Origin: a virus | Strand: one strand, 5' to 3' | Length of the DNA: 29,984 nucleotides | Virus record (IMG/VR): IMGVR_UViG_3300009149_009181 | Location: 1 to 29,984 of that record | Shown here: positions 1 to 8,324 of the stretch, in pieces | How the letters are laid out: each line of letters begins with the position of its first letter | How positions within the stretch are numbered: position 1 is the stretch's first letter | The notes under the pieces: generated by a model | Databases searched by the model: none | What the model saw: the letters and a program-made list of their open reading frames with translations, nothing else | Told to the model about the DNA's origin: nothing | Translations under genes and position numbers: made by a program

Positions 1-1077
1 GGAACTCTTAGTCATCCGTATATTGCCACTATCTGGCTGCTTTGTTGTCCATTCTATTATTTCAGGGAGCGTAGGAGCTTCACCTAATCCTAAATAGAAC
101 TGTCCTAAAACCTCATTCTGAAACGCTCTAGGTGATAAGTCTTCTCTCTTTCTTTCAATCGCCTCACGAGTAATATAAGGAACAAGCATTTGACTAATAT
201 GGTAACCTCTTCTATAGAAACCCTCTTGTCTAGTAGGAATCCATTTACCGTTTTTAACTCCAATTCTTTTATCGAACATTTTTTTACAATAGTCACATTC
301 TACCATAAATCCAGTTTTATAATTTTCGAGTGTAAGCATCATAACCTGTCCACAATGCATACATTTTAAATGAAAATATCTTTGATCAGAAGATTCCCAT
401 AATCTTTCAAAATCTGATCCTGCGCTCTTAGGTGTACCAAAATAAAGCTCTAGCCCACTACCTGATGCTCCAAATACACTATGGGAAAGTGCCTGCTGAG
501 TATTTTCTCGTGCAGCAGTAGTCATATCTTGAATTTCATCGAAGATGCCAAAATCAATTGGCAAACCCCTCAGCCTATCACCATCTTTAGAAGTACTATC
601 TATATAAAGAATATTCTTCGTTGTATAATGTTTTTCTGTAACAGAATATGTCTTCATATCTTTTAGCTTAACTAAACAACCTTTTACGGATTCGGCTATT
701 AACCGATCGTATGGACCATTAGAATGACGTCTAGCTGTCTCAACTGCAGGGAAAGCATGCAGACCTTGTATGTTCTGATACGTACCACTACACATAAGAT
801 AAGCACTCATCACTGCAGCCGTAGTAGTAAACTCAACCTGTCTCCCTTTAGAAATAACCATTGGCATTCCATCTTTACCTGTTGCTTCAAGACAAGCATA
901 TCTATATATCTCATAAAGATAGTCTCTACCGCAATCAATCAGCTCAAACGGTTCACCTCTAATCGTTAACCGTTCTTGAGCAAATTTTACAGGATCTATC
1001 TGACCGAGATCCTTTTTCAAATCGGCAAAAAAATCAGCTGTTGATCCTGTTGGTACTGGCGTTGTTTGTTTTTTCAT
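1..1077 (-). CDS. terL: Terminase large subunit, GpA-like (partial; 3' end outside window)
   Basis: This is the ATPase/nuclease motor that packages DNA into proheads. The ORF starts at the ATG at 1077-1075 and is open for 359 codons to the window edge, so the C-terminal nuclease domain is mostly missing. Visible features are an ATPase core with an atypical Walker A around residues 76-86 (SKGRQVEFTTT), a Walker B ending FDE (D180, E181) and a coupling-type motif YFGTP near 213-217. A zinc ribbon follows (C239, C242, C261, C264), then a GKW stretch and a conserved-looking LGQFYLGLGE segment near 333-342. Ribbon, then G-W, then an FxNxVLG-like segment is the layout of the lambda gpA family (family knowledge). 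The gene follows an intrinsic terminator at 1094-1127 and has only a weak ribosome-binding site. The terminase call is confident; the GpA subgroup is less certain. Confidence 0.9.
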   Translation of the reverse strand, partial: MKKQTTPVPTGSTADFFADLKKDLGQIDPVKFAQERLTIRGEPFELIDCGRDYLYEIYRYACLEATGKDGMPMVISKGRQVEFTTTAAVMSAYLMCSGTYQNIQGLHAFPAVETARRHSNGPYDRLIAESVKGCLVKLKDMKTYSVTEKHYTTKNILYIDSTSKDGDRLRGLPIDFGIFDEIQDMTTAARENTQQALSHSVFGASGSGLELYFGTPKSAGSDFERLWESSDQRYFHLKCMHCGQVMMLTLENYKTGFMVECDYCKKMFDKRIGVKNGKWIPTRQEGFYRRGYHISQMLVPYITREAIERKREDLSPRAFQNEVLGQFYLGLGEAPTLPEIIEWTTKQPDSGNIRMTKSS

Positions 1078-1092
1078 AAAGTCTCTATATAC

Positions 1093-1128
1093 AAAAAGAG
1101 GCAAGGAGTGTTGCCCTTACCTCTTTTC
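1093..1128 (-). terminator. Intrinsic terminator between the 377-aa gene and terL
   Basis: On the minus strand, AAAAGAGG-t-AAGG pairs with CCTT-g-CCTCTTTT across a short loop and is followed by a run of five T. The stem is nearly symmetrical, so it may also stop plus-strand transcription. It would reduce read-through into terL, which may therefore depend on partial read-through or its own promoter. Confidence 0.6.
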
Positions 1129-1159
1129 TAAAAAATCAATACTTTGTGTCTTCATCAAA

Positions 1160-2293
1160 TTAAACAGATATCGATGCTTGTTCTCCAGTAGGGTTCTTTT
1201 TAGCTACTTCTAAATCCTTAGCTTGAGCTTCAGCGTCTGTTTCGACTTTAGCTCCATCACCACTAACAGGATTGTCTAACTGAGTAGTCGTTCCACCACC
1301 AGGATGAAATTCTGTAATTATTTTATCTAACTGTTCGGCGATTTTAATCTCACCTTTCGCATCTAAACTATCAGCGATTGCGATAAGTTTTTCAACTGTC
1401 TTAATGTTTGCTGCCATAGGTAACCTCTCTTCTGTTTCGAGGACTTCAACTGGGAACTCAATAATCTTCCCTGCATTCATTTCCTCTTGTAATTGATTGT
1501 CTATTTCATTTACTACTTCTTCTTCGAACGCAGGATTCTCTAATAAGTCAGTATCCTGAGCATCCATAACTTCTTCTAAACTTTCGAACGGACCTTCGAC
1601 TGACATTTTTTCTGTATCAGTATACCACCACGTATCACTAGCTGCCGTTTTAACGATACCTTCCGTACTTGAGATCGTTGGATCAAATGTCGGAACCTCT
1701 TCTACCGCTGGGGTACTACGACTTTTCTCTCTTGCCGGATAACGTTTAATAATGTCTTGAGCTACTTCGTCTATACGACTTTTTAATTCTCCCAACGCTT
1801 CTTCAGATTTTTCTTTCTGAATAGTAAGAATAGGATCAAAAACACCATTCCGTAATAATGTTATTAAAAAGCTTTTAACTTCATCATCACCCCGAAGTCC
1901 TTCTAGTTGAGGCATTGTAAAAGTATCAGAATAAACAAGTTGTGGACTTCTTCCACCAGCTCTCTTTCTTACCCAATATATAGTTCTCGGATCACTTATC
2001 ATATCCTGAATCTTCTCATGAATCTTCTCATCCGAGATTTTTTCTGTATCTGGATACTTTTTCCGAAAATATTGGAAAGCCTGTTCTTTACTCGTTAATA
2101 ACTCACCCTCTTGTGTTTTTGCTACTAACCCTGCACGAAGATAAAAGCGCATAGTAACTTTATCACCTTCTGTACTGAAATTAAAAATAGCTCCTAATCT
2201 TGTTGGGGCTTTAGGATATGCGACTTCCTCAGCAATCTTGCTTAATTCTTGTTTAGCAAAATCGCTTTCCATATAACTAGCAAATACTTCCAT
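1160..2293 (-). CDS. Hypothetical virion or packaging protein with helical-hairpin motif
   Basis: I do not recognise this 377-aa protein. The first 190 residues look globular, with mixed alpha/beta character and an RKRAGGRSPQLVYSDTF stretch near 109-125. Residues 200-290 are acidic and low in complexity. Residues 299-328 hold a short amphipathic helical pair (LIAIADSLDAKG, then AEQLDKII) that recurs in neighbouring proteins. The tail is Gly/Thr/Asp-rich and probably disordered. The start ATG overlaps the upstream stop by one base (TAATG) and has an AAGGAG site inside the upstream gene, so the two are translationally coupled. Its place between packaging genes suggests a virion or assembly role, but this is inference. 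Confidence 0.6.
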   Translation of the reverse strand: MEVFASYMESDFAKQELSKIAEEVAYPKAPTRLGAIFNFSTEGDKVTMRFYLRAGLVAKTQEGELLTSKEQAFQYFRKKYPDTEKISDEKIHEKIQDMISDPRTIYWVRKRAGGRSPQLVYSDTFTMPQLEGLRGDDEVKSFLITLLRNGVFDPILTIQKEKSEEALGELKSRIDEVAQDIIKRYPAREKSRSTPAVEEVPTFDPTISSTEGIVKTAASDTWWYTDTEKMSVEGPFESLEEVMDAQDTDLLENPAFEEEVVNEIDNQLQEEMNAGKIIEFPVEVLETEERLPMAANIKTVEKLIAIADSLDAKGEIKIAEQLDKIITEFHPGGGTTTQLDNPVSGDGAKVETDAEAQAKDLEVAKKNPTGEQASISV

Positions 2294-4281
2294 TATTTTC
2301 TCCTTTTAGCCATAGAGCTTAATTCATATAATTCTTTAGCCTCTCCTTTTGTCCCACCATTATCAATCTCTTGAGCAATCTTTTTTATCTGATTACTTAA
2401 TTCAGCAGCGAGTGGCAAGGCCTCTTCTTCTTCAGGTTCCATCTTAGCAAGGTCAGGATCTGCCAATAATAATGTATCTAACTCTTCTACCAACAGAGTA
2501 TCACTATCTTCATTAAAATTCTTAATATTCTTCTGTATTAACTCTTCTTCAGTATTAAAAATTCTACCTTCTGAATCAAAAAAGAAAACATCTGGAAGCC
2601 CTTCTTGGGCTTTCTTAGATAATCCCTTTAAGCTAGCTGACGAAATATCACCAGCTGAAGGAAGATTAAAACGTTCAAGACTCTTAATGCTATTTTTCTT
2701 CTTACCAAAATCTTTATGCTTCTCATACTCTTCGTCGAATATCTCTATAGTCGATGGTACAAACTCGGGTATCGAACTCATTGAAACAGGATTACCTTCT
2801 TTATCTACGGTTAATGGTTGGTCAAACATTATTGCTTCTTTTGTTTCACCAAAAATCATAAATTTAAGAGCATCCTTCTTTGCTTTTAAATCTCCTGTTA
2901 TTGGATATTTGCTAAAATTAACAACATTACCAACATTAGGATTAGGTATTCCGGTATCTTCGCTAGTTGGTAACCCATCTTCATCCAAAAATGCTTTATT
3001 GTCTATAGGATTATATTCCAATACTTTATTCGCTGCCGGTCCATAACCTGTAACACGCTTCTGCCCAGAGTGATGAAGTTTATCATCGAGATGTAGCTGA
3101 GACATAAATATCTTAAGTATCTCAATTCGCTGTTGCTTTGGAAGCTCTGCGTAAAATTTCTTAAAAGAAGGAACCTTCTGTCCTTTCCTTCCACCCGGTA
3201 CATGATAGGGGACATCTATTAGCCCATGGAACTCTTCGGCTGTTGCCCTATTAAGAACTTCCATTTGTGAATAAAGCTCTTCCATTTCAGCTCTAACCTG
3301 ACTTTTTTCTTCTTCAGTCATGTCAGGGCTATTATATAGAGTATGTATTTTTTGGAAAACCTGTCTTAATAATTGCTGGCCTTCTGGACTACTCTTATAG
3401 AAATCAAACAATTGATCCACTAACTGCATCGCAGCTTGTTGATCAGAAACGCCACCAAATTGATCGCTCATTACAAGTCTCTCGAGCTTATTCAATACAT
3501 TCTGGAATAATGCTGCCTGGTCTATAGGATCTTTTTGTTCATAGAACTGCTCAAATCTTTCTCCAAGCATGCGCCCTACTGCAGTTATTAGTGACTTTTT
3601 AACGTCTCTATATAATGCTTCTCTCATTTGTTTACTAGTTGTTATAATTGAACGCACTACATAAACTGAGATCTTTGGGATATCAGCTTTAAAATCTAAA
3701 CCAACATATCTAGTTGCATTATCTAAATCTTCTTCGGTTGGGTCTTCAGGTACTTCTCCTGGCCATTCGCCTGGGAACGACATTGGGATTTCCTTACCAA
3801 ATTTCTCTGTAAGAAGGTTTTTAAAGTTTCCTGTGCTAGGGTCTTTAGTGTTTCCACCTCCTGGCTGACCATCTGATCCTAGGCCGCCTTGATCAGGATC
3901 TGTACTTACTGACCTAGCTATTTCACCCTGCTCACTTCTCTCTTGATCTGATCTACTCTCTAGCTTTTCTTTTATTTTCTTCTTCTCTTCTGGGGTATTC
4001 CCCATCTCATTTGCGATAGCATCGTATTCACTATACTCTGCACTAACTGGGAATCCGGCCTTTCTTTTCATTGCCATCATATACATGGCATTAACTTCTT
4101 TATGAGAAAGACCTATTCTGCTACGAAAATCTTCTAACGCGTCACCGATCGTAGCATATTTGGTAGGATGGCCATTATGCATCGCTACTAGCCGCTCGAT
4201 TTCATCTAAGTAACTTGCGTTAATCTTTCTTGCTACTCTACTGTCAGTAAAGCTTCTAAGCCATTCCGGTATTGACCTCAT
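2293..4281 (-). CDS. Large hypothetical protein next to the terminase; possible structural protein
   Basis: This 662-aa protein was not recognised. The N-terminal 80 residues are helical (MRSIPEWLRS start) and are followed by a charged segment. A Gly/Asp/Gln-rich linker lies near 130-150. A long mainly helical middle section spans about 170-400, and a less regular section with many Pro, Gly and Asp spans about 400-580. The last 60 residues are very acidic and lead into a degenerate copy of the helical hairpin (IKKIAQEID) and a basic KRRK end. Size and position two genes from terL would fit a portal or portal-associated protein, but I see no portal signature and do not claim it. An AGGAA ribosome-binding site precedes the ATG, and the stop overlaps the next start. 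Confidence 0.55.
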   Translation of the reverse strand: MRSIPEWLRSFTDSRVARKINASYLDEIERLVAMHNGHPTKYATIGDALEDFRSRIGLSHKEVNAMYMMAMKRKAGFPVSAEYSEYDAIANEMGNTPEEKKKIKEKLESRSDQERSEQGEIARSVSTDPDQGGLGSDGQPGGGNTKDPSTGNFKNLLTEKFGKEIPMSFPGEWPGEVPEDPTEEDLDNATRYVGLDFKADIPKISVYVVRSIITTSKQMREALYRDVKKSLITAVGRMLGERFEQFYEQKDPIDQAALFQNVLNKLERLVMSDQFGGVSDQQAAMQLVDQLFDFYKSSPEGQQLLRQVFQKIHTLYNSPDMTEEEKSQVRAEMEELYSQMEVLNRATAEEFHGLIDVPYHVPGGRKGQKVPSFKKFYAELPKQQRIEILKIFMSQLHLDDKLHHSGQKRVTGYGPAANKVLEYNPIDNKAFLDEDGLPTSEDTGIPNPNVGNVVNFSKYPITGDLKAKKDALKFMIFGETKEAIMFDQPLTVDKEGNPVSMSSIPEFVPSTIEIFDEEYEKHKDFGKKKNSIKSLERFNLPSAGDISSASLKGLSKKAQEGLPDVFFFDSEGRIFNTEEELIQKNIKNFNEDSDTLLVEELDTLLLADPDLAKMEPEEEEALPLAAELSNQIKKIAQEIDNGGTKGEAKELYELSSMAKRRK

Positions 4282-4290
4282 AATTTATTC

Positions 4291-4836
4291 CTATTTTGAT
4301 ATTCTAACTATTTGTTTAATCAAATTATCTATCTTATCAGCTGCTACTGATTTGCCTTTAGTATCTAACTTGTCTGCTATTTTTTGGAGCCTACTACAAA
4401 GTGTAATAGATGCTGCTTTGGATTTCTTTGCTCCTCCACCTTGTCCGTCATCAACATACGAAAATCTATTCCAATCATCTGTCTTAAGCTTATCCCAATC
4501 GTGAGCATGTCCGTGTTCACTAAAGATCTGCTCAGCAAGAGTAGGATTATTAATCCTTAAATAGCATTCTTGACGAACACTATTAAAACCCTTATTAAGA
4601 AGGTCATTATAAGCGCTCTTATTAAGACCTTTAAACTGACGAACAGCTATTACGTTTATACCTTCTTTTGCTAAAGAAGTTTTAATAGCTTCCCAATAAT
4701 CCATTAAGTAAGCTGAGTCCATAATCTCTATCTCTGCTGCAACTCCTGCAAGATCATCCTCTGCGATTTCAGTAATACCTTTTTCCTTAAGGTACTCTAT
4801 AAGTCGTTGTGTTTCATCAAAAGCTTTTTTATGCAT
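4291..4836 (-). CDS. Hypothetical protein with C-terminal helical hairpin
   Basis: This 181-aa protein of unknown function has a helical N-terminal region, an aromatic and acidic stretch near 113-130, and a Gly-rich hinge (GQGGGAKKSKAAS) near 131-143. It ends in the clearest copy of the recurring hairpin, residues 147-176 (SRLQKIADKLDTKG, then AADKIDNLIKQI). The hinge makes the hairpin look like a detachable tag on a separate domain. The start overlaps the preceding stop by 8 bases, so translation is probably coupled. It belongs to the putative virion block, but its role is unknown. Confidence 0.6.
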   Translation of the reverse strand: MHKKAFDETQRLIEYLKEKGITEIAEDDLAGVAAEIEIMDSAYLMDYWEAIKTSLAKEGINVIAVRQFKGLNKSAYNDLLNKGFNSVRQECYLRINNPTLAEQIFSEHGHAHDWDKLKTDDWNRFSYVDDGQGGGAKKSKAASITLCSRLQKIADKLDTKGKSVAADKIDNLIKQIVRISK

Positions 4837-5530
4837 AATATTGCTTGATCATATCGTTAGAGGTTTCCATCATACTGTGGCGTACTGGATAGCCAGAGTC
4901 TTTTAAAATCTGTAATACTGCGAGTCTTTCTCTTTTGTCGATTTTATATTCCTCTACTAATTCCTGAAAGACTTCTTCAATATTCTTTCCGTTAGAAATC
5001 TTCGCGTTAATACAGATCATCGAAATGGCTTTCAAGAACGGATCTACCGTATATACCAAGTTCGCTGGTGTAGATGCCTCTTTCGCAAGATCTTTTTTTG
5101 CAAGACCTTGACGCTTAACGTTCTCTGATGTTTTTTCGAGTCTATCTACAAGTTGATTCCGAGCAACAATTATTGAATCATCAATTACATCAAGCTCTGC
5201 GATCTGCACATTACTAAGATCCGCATAATTTGCGTCTCTCTGAACTGCTTCTTCAATTTCACTAAGAAGACCATCATAATAAGTGATAGCTCTTTTAACT
5301 GCATTGTGACTACCTTCTGCAATCGGAGGAACAGCAGCAAGTGACTTTTTAAGATAAGTCAAGAAAGAAGAAGTATCTTTCCATGCAGATACCTCGATAT
5401 CCTTCTTATTAAGTCTATCTTCTTCAGTTACTATTAGTGGCTGCATTGTAGCGTCCTCTTCAACGAAAACAGCCTTCTTATCAAAATTAAGATCTGTTTC
5501 GTTGACAACAATTTCTTTAGTATTATTCAT
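4829..5530 (-). CDS. Hypothetical virion-block protein
   Basis: This 233-aa acidic, mainly helical protein resembles nothing I recognise. It opens with an extended charged segment of about 45 residues. A helical core follows, including a likely coiled-coil region near 80-140. After a KEAST linker near 152-156 there is a second helical domain that ends in a basic and then a polar segment. There are no Cys motifs or membrane segments. An AAGGAG site lies 8 bases before the ATG, which supports this start. The gene follows a 34-base gap after the upstream gene and overlaps the next one by 8 bases. Confidence 0.55.
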   Translation of the reverse strand: MNNTKEIVVNETDLNFDKKAVFVEEDATMQPLIVTEEDRLNKKDIEVSAWKDTSSFLTYLKKSLAAVPPIAEGSHNAVKRAITYYDGLLSEIEEAVQRDANYADLSNVQIAELDVIDDSIIVARNQLVDRLEKTSENVKRQGLAKKDLAKEASTPANLVYTVDPFLKAISMICINAKISNGKNIEEVFQELVEEYKIDKRERLAVLQILKDSGYPVRHSMMETSNDMIKQYYA

Positions 5531-5564
5531 CCTAGACTCTCCTTACTGTTATTAAAAATCTCTT

Positions 5565-6158
5565 TTAGCCGTAGATACTTGGATAAGGATAAAGTTCGTT
5601 CCCATACTGTTGAGAATAAGCATGATATCCTCTATCTAATGCAATTCCCGAAAACCCACTCCACATTTTAGGATATTGTGGATTCCCATGGAACATTTTT
5701 ATACTCTTTCGCCCTGCTGATACTGTACCAAACGTACAATCTACTGCTTTATTGTTCGCCATGACTGCATCAGCATATAAACATCTATCGCTACTTCTCT
5801 CATAATTATACATACTCACATTACATACTTCACAATACTCTTCGCTATTTGTTGGATCCATATCTAATACACTATCACCTGCATACGAACAGGACTGAGG
5901 AATTGGTAATCCGAACGGACATTCCTTTCCCTTTCTAATAACAGCGATCTTGACATCTTGCTTTATTGATCCTTCAGTCTTATGTATATTCTTATAAGCA
6001 TTTAGAGTATCTTCAATTCCTTGTTCACTATCTATAATGATATCTGCCTCTTCAATAAGATCTGCCATTATCTTTCTGATCCGGCTAGCCTCTTTAAGAA
6101 AACCCTTCTCTTCTAAAGAACTAATAGTTTCTATAAGATAACTATAGTTATAGTGCAT
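5565..6158 (-). CDS. Cys-rich hypothetical protein, likely metal-binding
   Basis: This 197-aa protein begins with a helical hairpin of the type shared across this block (residues 7-34: LIETISSLEEKG, then KEASRIRKIMADL). From about residue 78 it has many cysteines: C78, C88, CEVC near 109-112, and others near 126 and 141. These could form a zinc site or disulphides. The last 50 residues are rich in Tyr, Gly, Pro and Ser (YPYPSIYG end), as often seen in surface or adhesive segments; that reading is inference. The start overlaps the upstream stop by 11 bases. I assign no function. Confidence 0.6.
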   Translation of the reverse strand: MHYNYSYLIETISSLEEKGFLKEASRIRKIMADLIEEADIIIDSEQGIEDTLNAYKNIHKTEGSIKQDVKIAVIRKGKECPFGLPIPQSCSYAGDSVLDMDPTNSEEYCEVCNVSMYNYERSSDRCLYADAVMANNKAVDCTFGTVSAGRKSIKMFHGNPQYPKMWSGFSGIALDRGYHAYSQQYGNELYPYPSIYG

Positions 6159-7050
6159 TGTCTACCTTTTCTACATTAGACTTAACAGTAAGTTTATTCA
6201 AATTACTAATGACTTCATATATATCATTGCTTGAGGAATCTAACGGCTTCAGAAGAGTATTAATTGCTTTCTTTAATGGATCTGTATAAGAAAGGTTATG
6301 TTTATCAAGAAAGTCTATAACCTTAATAAGATTCTTTATTCTATCAAATGATAGAATAGCCGCCTCTTTTATCAAAATCTCTTTAACCTTTTCAATCTGC
6401 ATAATCACTTCTGGAGAAATCGCTTGTGCTTTAATTTCTCTTTTACCTCTAAACTCAGCTACTATTTCTTTCGATCCTTGCAAAAAATCCGCGACCTCAA
6501 AGAACTCGGCTTTCTTGAAAAGCTTAGTAACACGGTTATGTCTTGCTACTATCAACTCTGGCCTTTTAAGCGTTAGGATTTCGTTCTTAAGTTTTTGTAA
6601 AATATTACTTAAGTACTCAACTTTCTGAGTAGCCTTATCATCAGTACCTAATAAGCCCAGATCGTATATCCTCTGCAAAATCTTATCTGCAGAATTAATT
6701 CTATTCCTTAGCTTCTGTCGTAGCTCTTTAAGCTTTTCGTCAGAGGTAACGTCTATTGTATTTGCAAAACGTGTCATATTATATCCCTCATTACTACTTT
6801 GAATTTCAAAGCTCTTATATTTTTTATCATCTCCATGGTTTTTTAAATCAAACCATTGAATAAAATCATACTTTTCCTTCTCTGGCCACTCTTTAGTATA
6901 CTTAGATATTATATCTTCGATACTATAATTAGGATAACTACGTTTCGATAACAGAACCCTCTTCCTAATCTGTTCCCACTTATCTAAATGTCCTCTAGGA
7001 TTCTCTTGAACCCAGAAATCAACAACTTGTGGATAAGCTTTCTTTTCCAT
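6148..7050 (-). CDS. Hypothetical helical protein of the packaging/virion block
   Basis: This 300-aa protein was not recognised. The N-terminal 90 residues are rich in Trp, Tyr and charged residues (VDFWVQENPRGHLDKWEQIR), suggesting a compact domain. Residues 100-170 are strongly helical and may form a coiled coil. Residues 225-270 contain a KEAAI sequence followed by a helical pair (LIKVIDFLDKHN) like the hairpin in its neighbours. It lies directly after the candidate small-terminase gene, with stop and start overlapping as TAATG. A role in packaging or head assembly is suggested by position only. Confidence 0.55.
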   Translation of the reverse strand: MEKKAYPQVVDFWVQENPRGHLDKWEQIRKRVLLSKRSYPNYSIEDIISKYTKEWPEKEKYDFIQWFDLKNHGDDKKYKSFEIQSSNEGYNMTRFANTIDVTSDEKLKELRQKLRNRINSADKILQRIYDLGLLGTDDKATQKVEYLSNILQKLKNEILTLKRPELIVARHNRVTKLFKKAEFFEVADFLQGSKEIVAEFRGKREIKAQAISPEVIMQIEKVKEILIKEAAILSFDRIKNLIKVIDFLDKHNLSYTDPLKKAINTLLKPLDSSSNDIYEVISNLNKLTVKSNVEKVDNAL

Positions 7051-7745
7051 TAATTATTCACCTGTATGTTAACCTGATTCTGAAAAGCTGGTTGTTCAAA
7101 ATCTGCTACTTCTAATTTATGTTCTAACTTCTCTAAAAATACTGGGATTACATGCTCGACCCCAGATTCTCTCAAAGAATCTATAATACACTGCTTAAGA
7201 GCATTCATCTGTTGTGTAACCTGAAGCATATTAACGTTAATCGTTGTATCGCCAGTCTTTTTATCTTGATTCTCAACTAATTTCATATAGTCCATCAAGA
7301 GTGTTCTTGCCTGACCTAAATAATCGCAAATTACGCGATCATTAAGATGCTTCGTTTCTTCGTTCTCTAATACCCTTATTCGAGCCCAAACCTTATCATG
7401 TATGTCGACGATCTCTTGCTCTACATTAAGAATATTCTCAGCTATTTTCCTTTTAGCTGCCACATAAGAAGAACTTTGTTTAACTAAATCTTGTCTTCTC
7501 TTCTCTTTCTCTTCTTTGAGAACTTCTTTTCTTTCTTCTTTTATCTCACTTAAAACTTCACCTTCGAGATTTAATCTATTAGATCTATATGACTGTAAAG
7601 TCATCCAGCTAAGTTGCTCTTTTTTGTTTCGTGGATGTTTTTGTTTAAGCCAACCTTCTACAGCTTTAACACTCTCACCATTAAGTAAACGATGAGTAAT
7701 CTCCTCACTATCTGGATGTGTTATGACTGCGTCGCCACGTGGCAT
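7050..7745 (-). CDS. Candidate terminase small subunit (HTH plus coiled coil)
   Basis: The 231-aa protein starts with a possible DNA-binding helix-turn-helix: EEITHRLLNGESVKAVEGWL near 14-33, then a second helix near 45-55 and YRSNRLNL. This resembles the 'repetitive gene, small basic HTH, then R/H-rich helix' layout of phage small terminases. A long highly charged helix (about 65-110) and a helical oligomerisation-type core (about 115-170) follow, then a polar tail. That architecture fits a ring-forming small terminase, which recognises the packaging site and recruits the large subunit. The assignment rests on architecture and on lying in the same block as terL, so it is tentative. GAGGAG precedes the ATG, which follows the upstream TAG directly. 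Confidence 0.42.
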   Translation of the reverse strand: MPRGDAVITHPDSEEITHRLLNGESVKAVEGWLKQKHPRNKKEQLSWMTLQSYRSNRLNLEGEVLSEIKEERKEVLKEEKEKRRQDLVKQSSSYVAAKRKIAENILNVEQEIVDIHDKVWARIRVLENEETKHLNDRVICDYLGQARTLLMDYMKLVENQDKKTGDTTINVNMLQVTQQMNALKQCIIDSLRESGVEHVIPVFLEKLEHKLEVADFEQPAFQNQVNIQVNN

Positions 7746-8309
7746 CTATTCTATCTCCTCACTTGAGATTTCCATTTCTTCTACAGGAACACTTATTGCT
7801 TCGTAAACATTCTTTATGGCCAAGTTAAGATCTCCACTATCAAAAGCAGAACCTAAAACCTGTTCAATTTTTGCCTTATCCTCTGCGGAAGCTGTATTAT
7901 TAATTGCATCTCGTACATTTACAATAAACTGAGAAACAGATCCTCTAAAGTCTGCCTTGCGAACTAATTTACCATCAACAGAAGCAGTATTCCTATGAGG
8001 TGGTTTGCTAGGATCCATTAAGGCTCCTCCTGCTCCATAGAATTCTGCATCAAATGGTAACTGTTCAGCAGGACTACCTTTTGCTGCCAAATAAACTGAT
8101 CCACATATTGAACACTGCCAATATCCTTCTTTACCTGGAACAGGACCAGCCTGTCCTTGGCACTCAGGACACTGACGAGTAGATAACATCATTGATTCGC
8201 CACCAGGAGTCGGCTTGCCAAAAAGATTGTTAAACTTATCTTCTGACTCAGCTGTTTTGGCCAACTCATGTCTACGAGCAGAACGTTTTAATAATTCTTT
8301 ATTGTCCAT
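7746..8309 (-). CDS. Small zinc-ribbon protein
   Basis: This protein is about 187 aa long. The ATG at 8309 is preferred over an in-frame TTG 15 bases upstream because that TTG lies inside the ribosome-binding site (TTGGAGAG). After a basic N-terminus comes a classical four-Cys ribbon, CPEC then CSIC, about 20 residues apart. This is the type seen in nucleic-acid-binding or transcription-related proteins. A Gly/Pro-rich segment, an NTASV sequence and a helical acidic C-terminal half follow. Lying among putative virion proteins, it may be structural or DNA-associated. It is one of several separate zinc ribbons in the window. Confidence 0.6.
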   Translation of the reverse strand: MDNKELLKRSARRHELAKTAESEDKFNNLFGKPTPGGESMMLSTRQCPECQGQAGPVPGKEGYWQCSICGSVYLAAKGSPAEQLPFDAEFYGAGGALMDPSKPPHRNTASVDGKLVRKADFRGSVSQFIVNVRDAINNTASAEDKAKIEQVLGSAFDSGDLNLAIKNVYEAISVPVEEMEISSEEIE

Positions 8310-8324
8310 TATTATTCTCTCCAA

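Noticed and set aside
481-969. Plus-strand open frames opposite the terminase gene
   Set aside because: They lie antisense to a clear terminase with conserved motifs, and have no ribosome-binding site or recognisable protein features.
2687-3046. 119-codon plus-strand frame opposite the 662-aa gene
   Set aside because: It is a shadow of the minus-strand gene: hydrophobic, Ser/Leu-rich translation typical of an antisense frame, with no start signals.
2293-4281. Portal protein call for the 662-aa gene
   Set aside because: Size and position near terL would fit, but no portal-like motif could be seen, so it was left as hypothetical.
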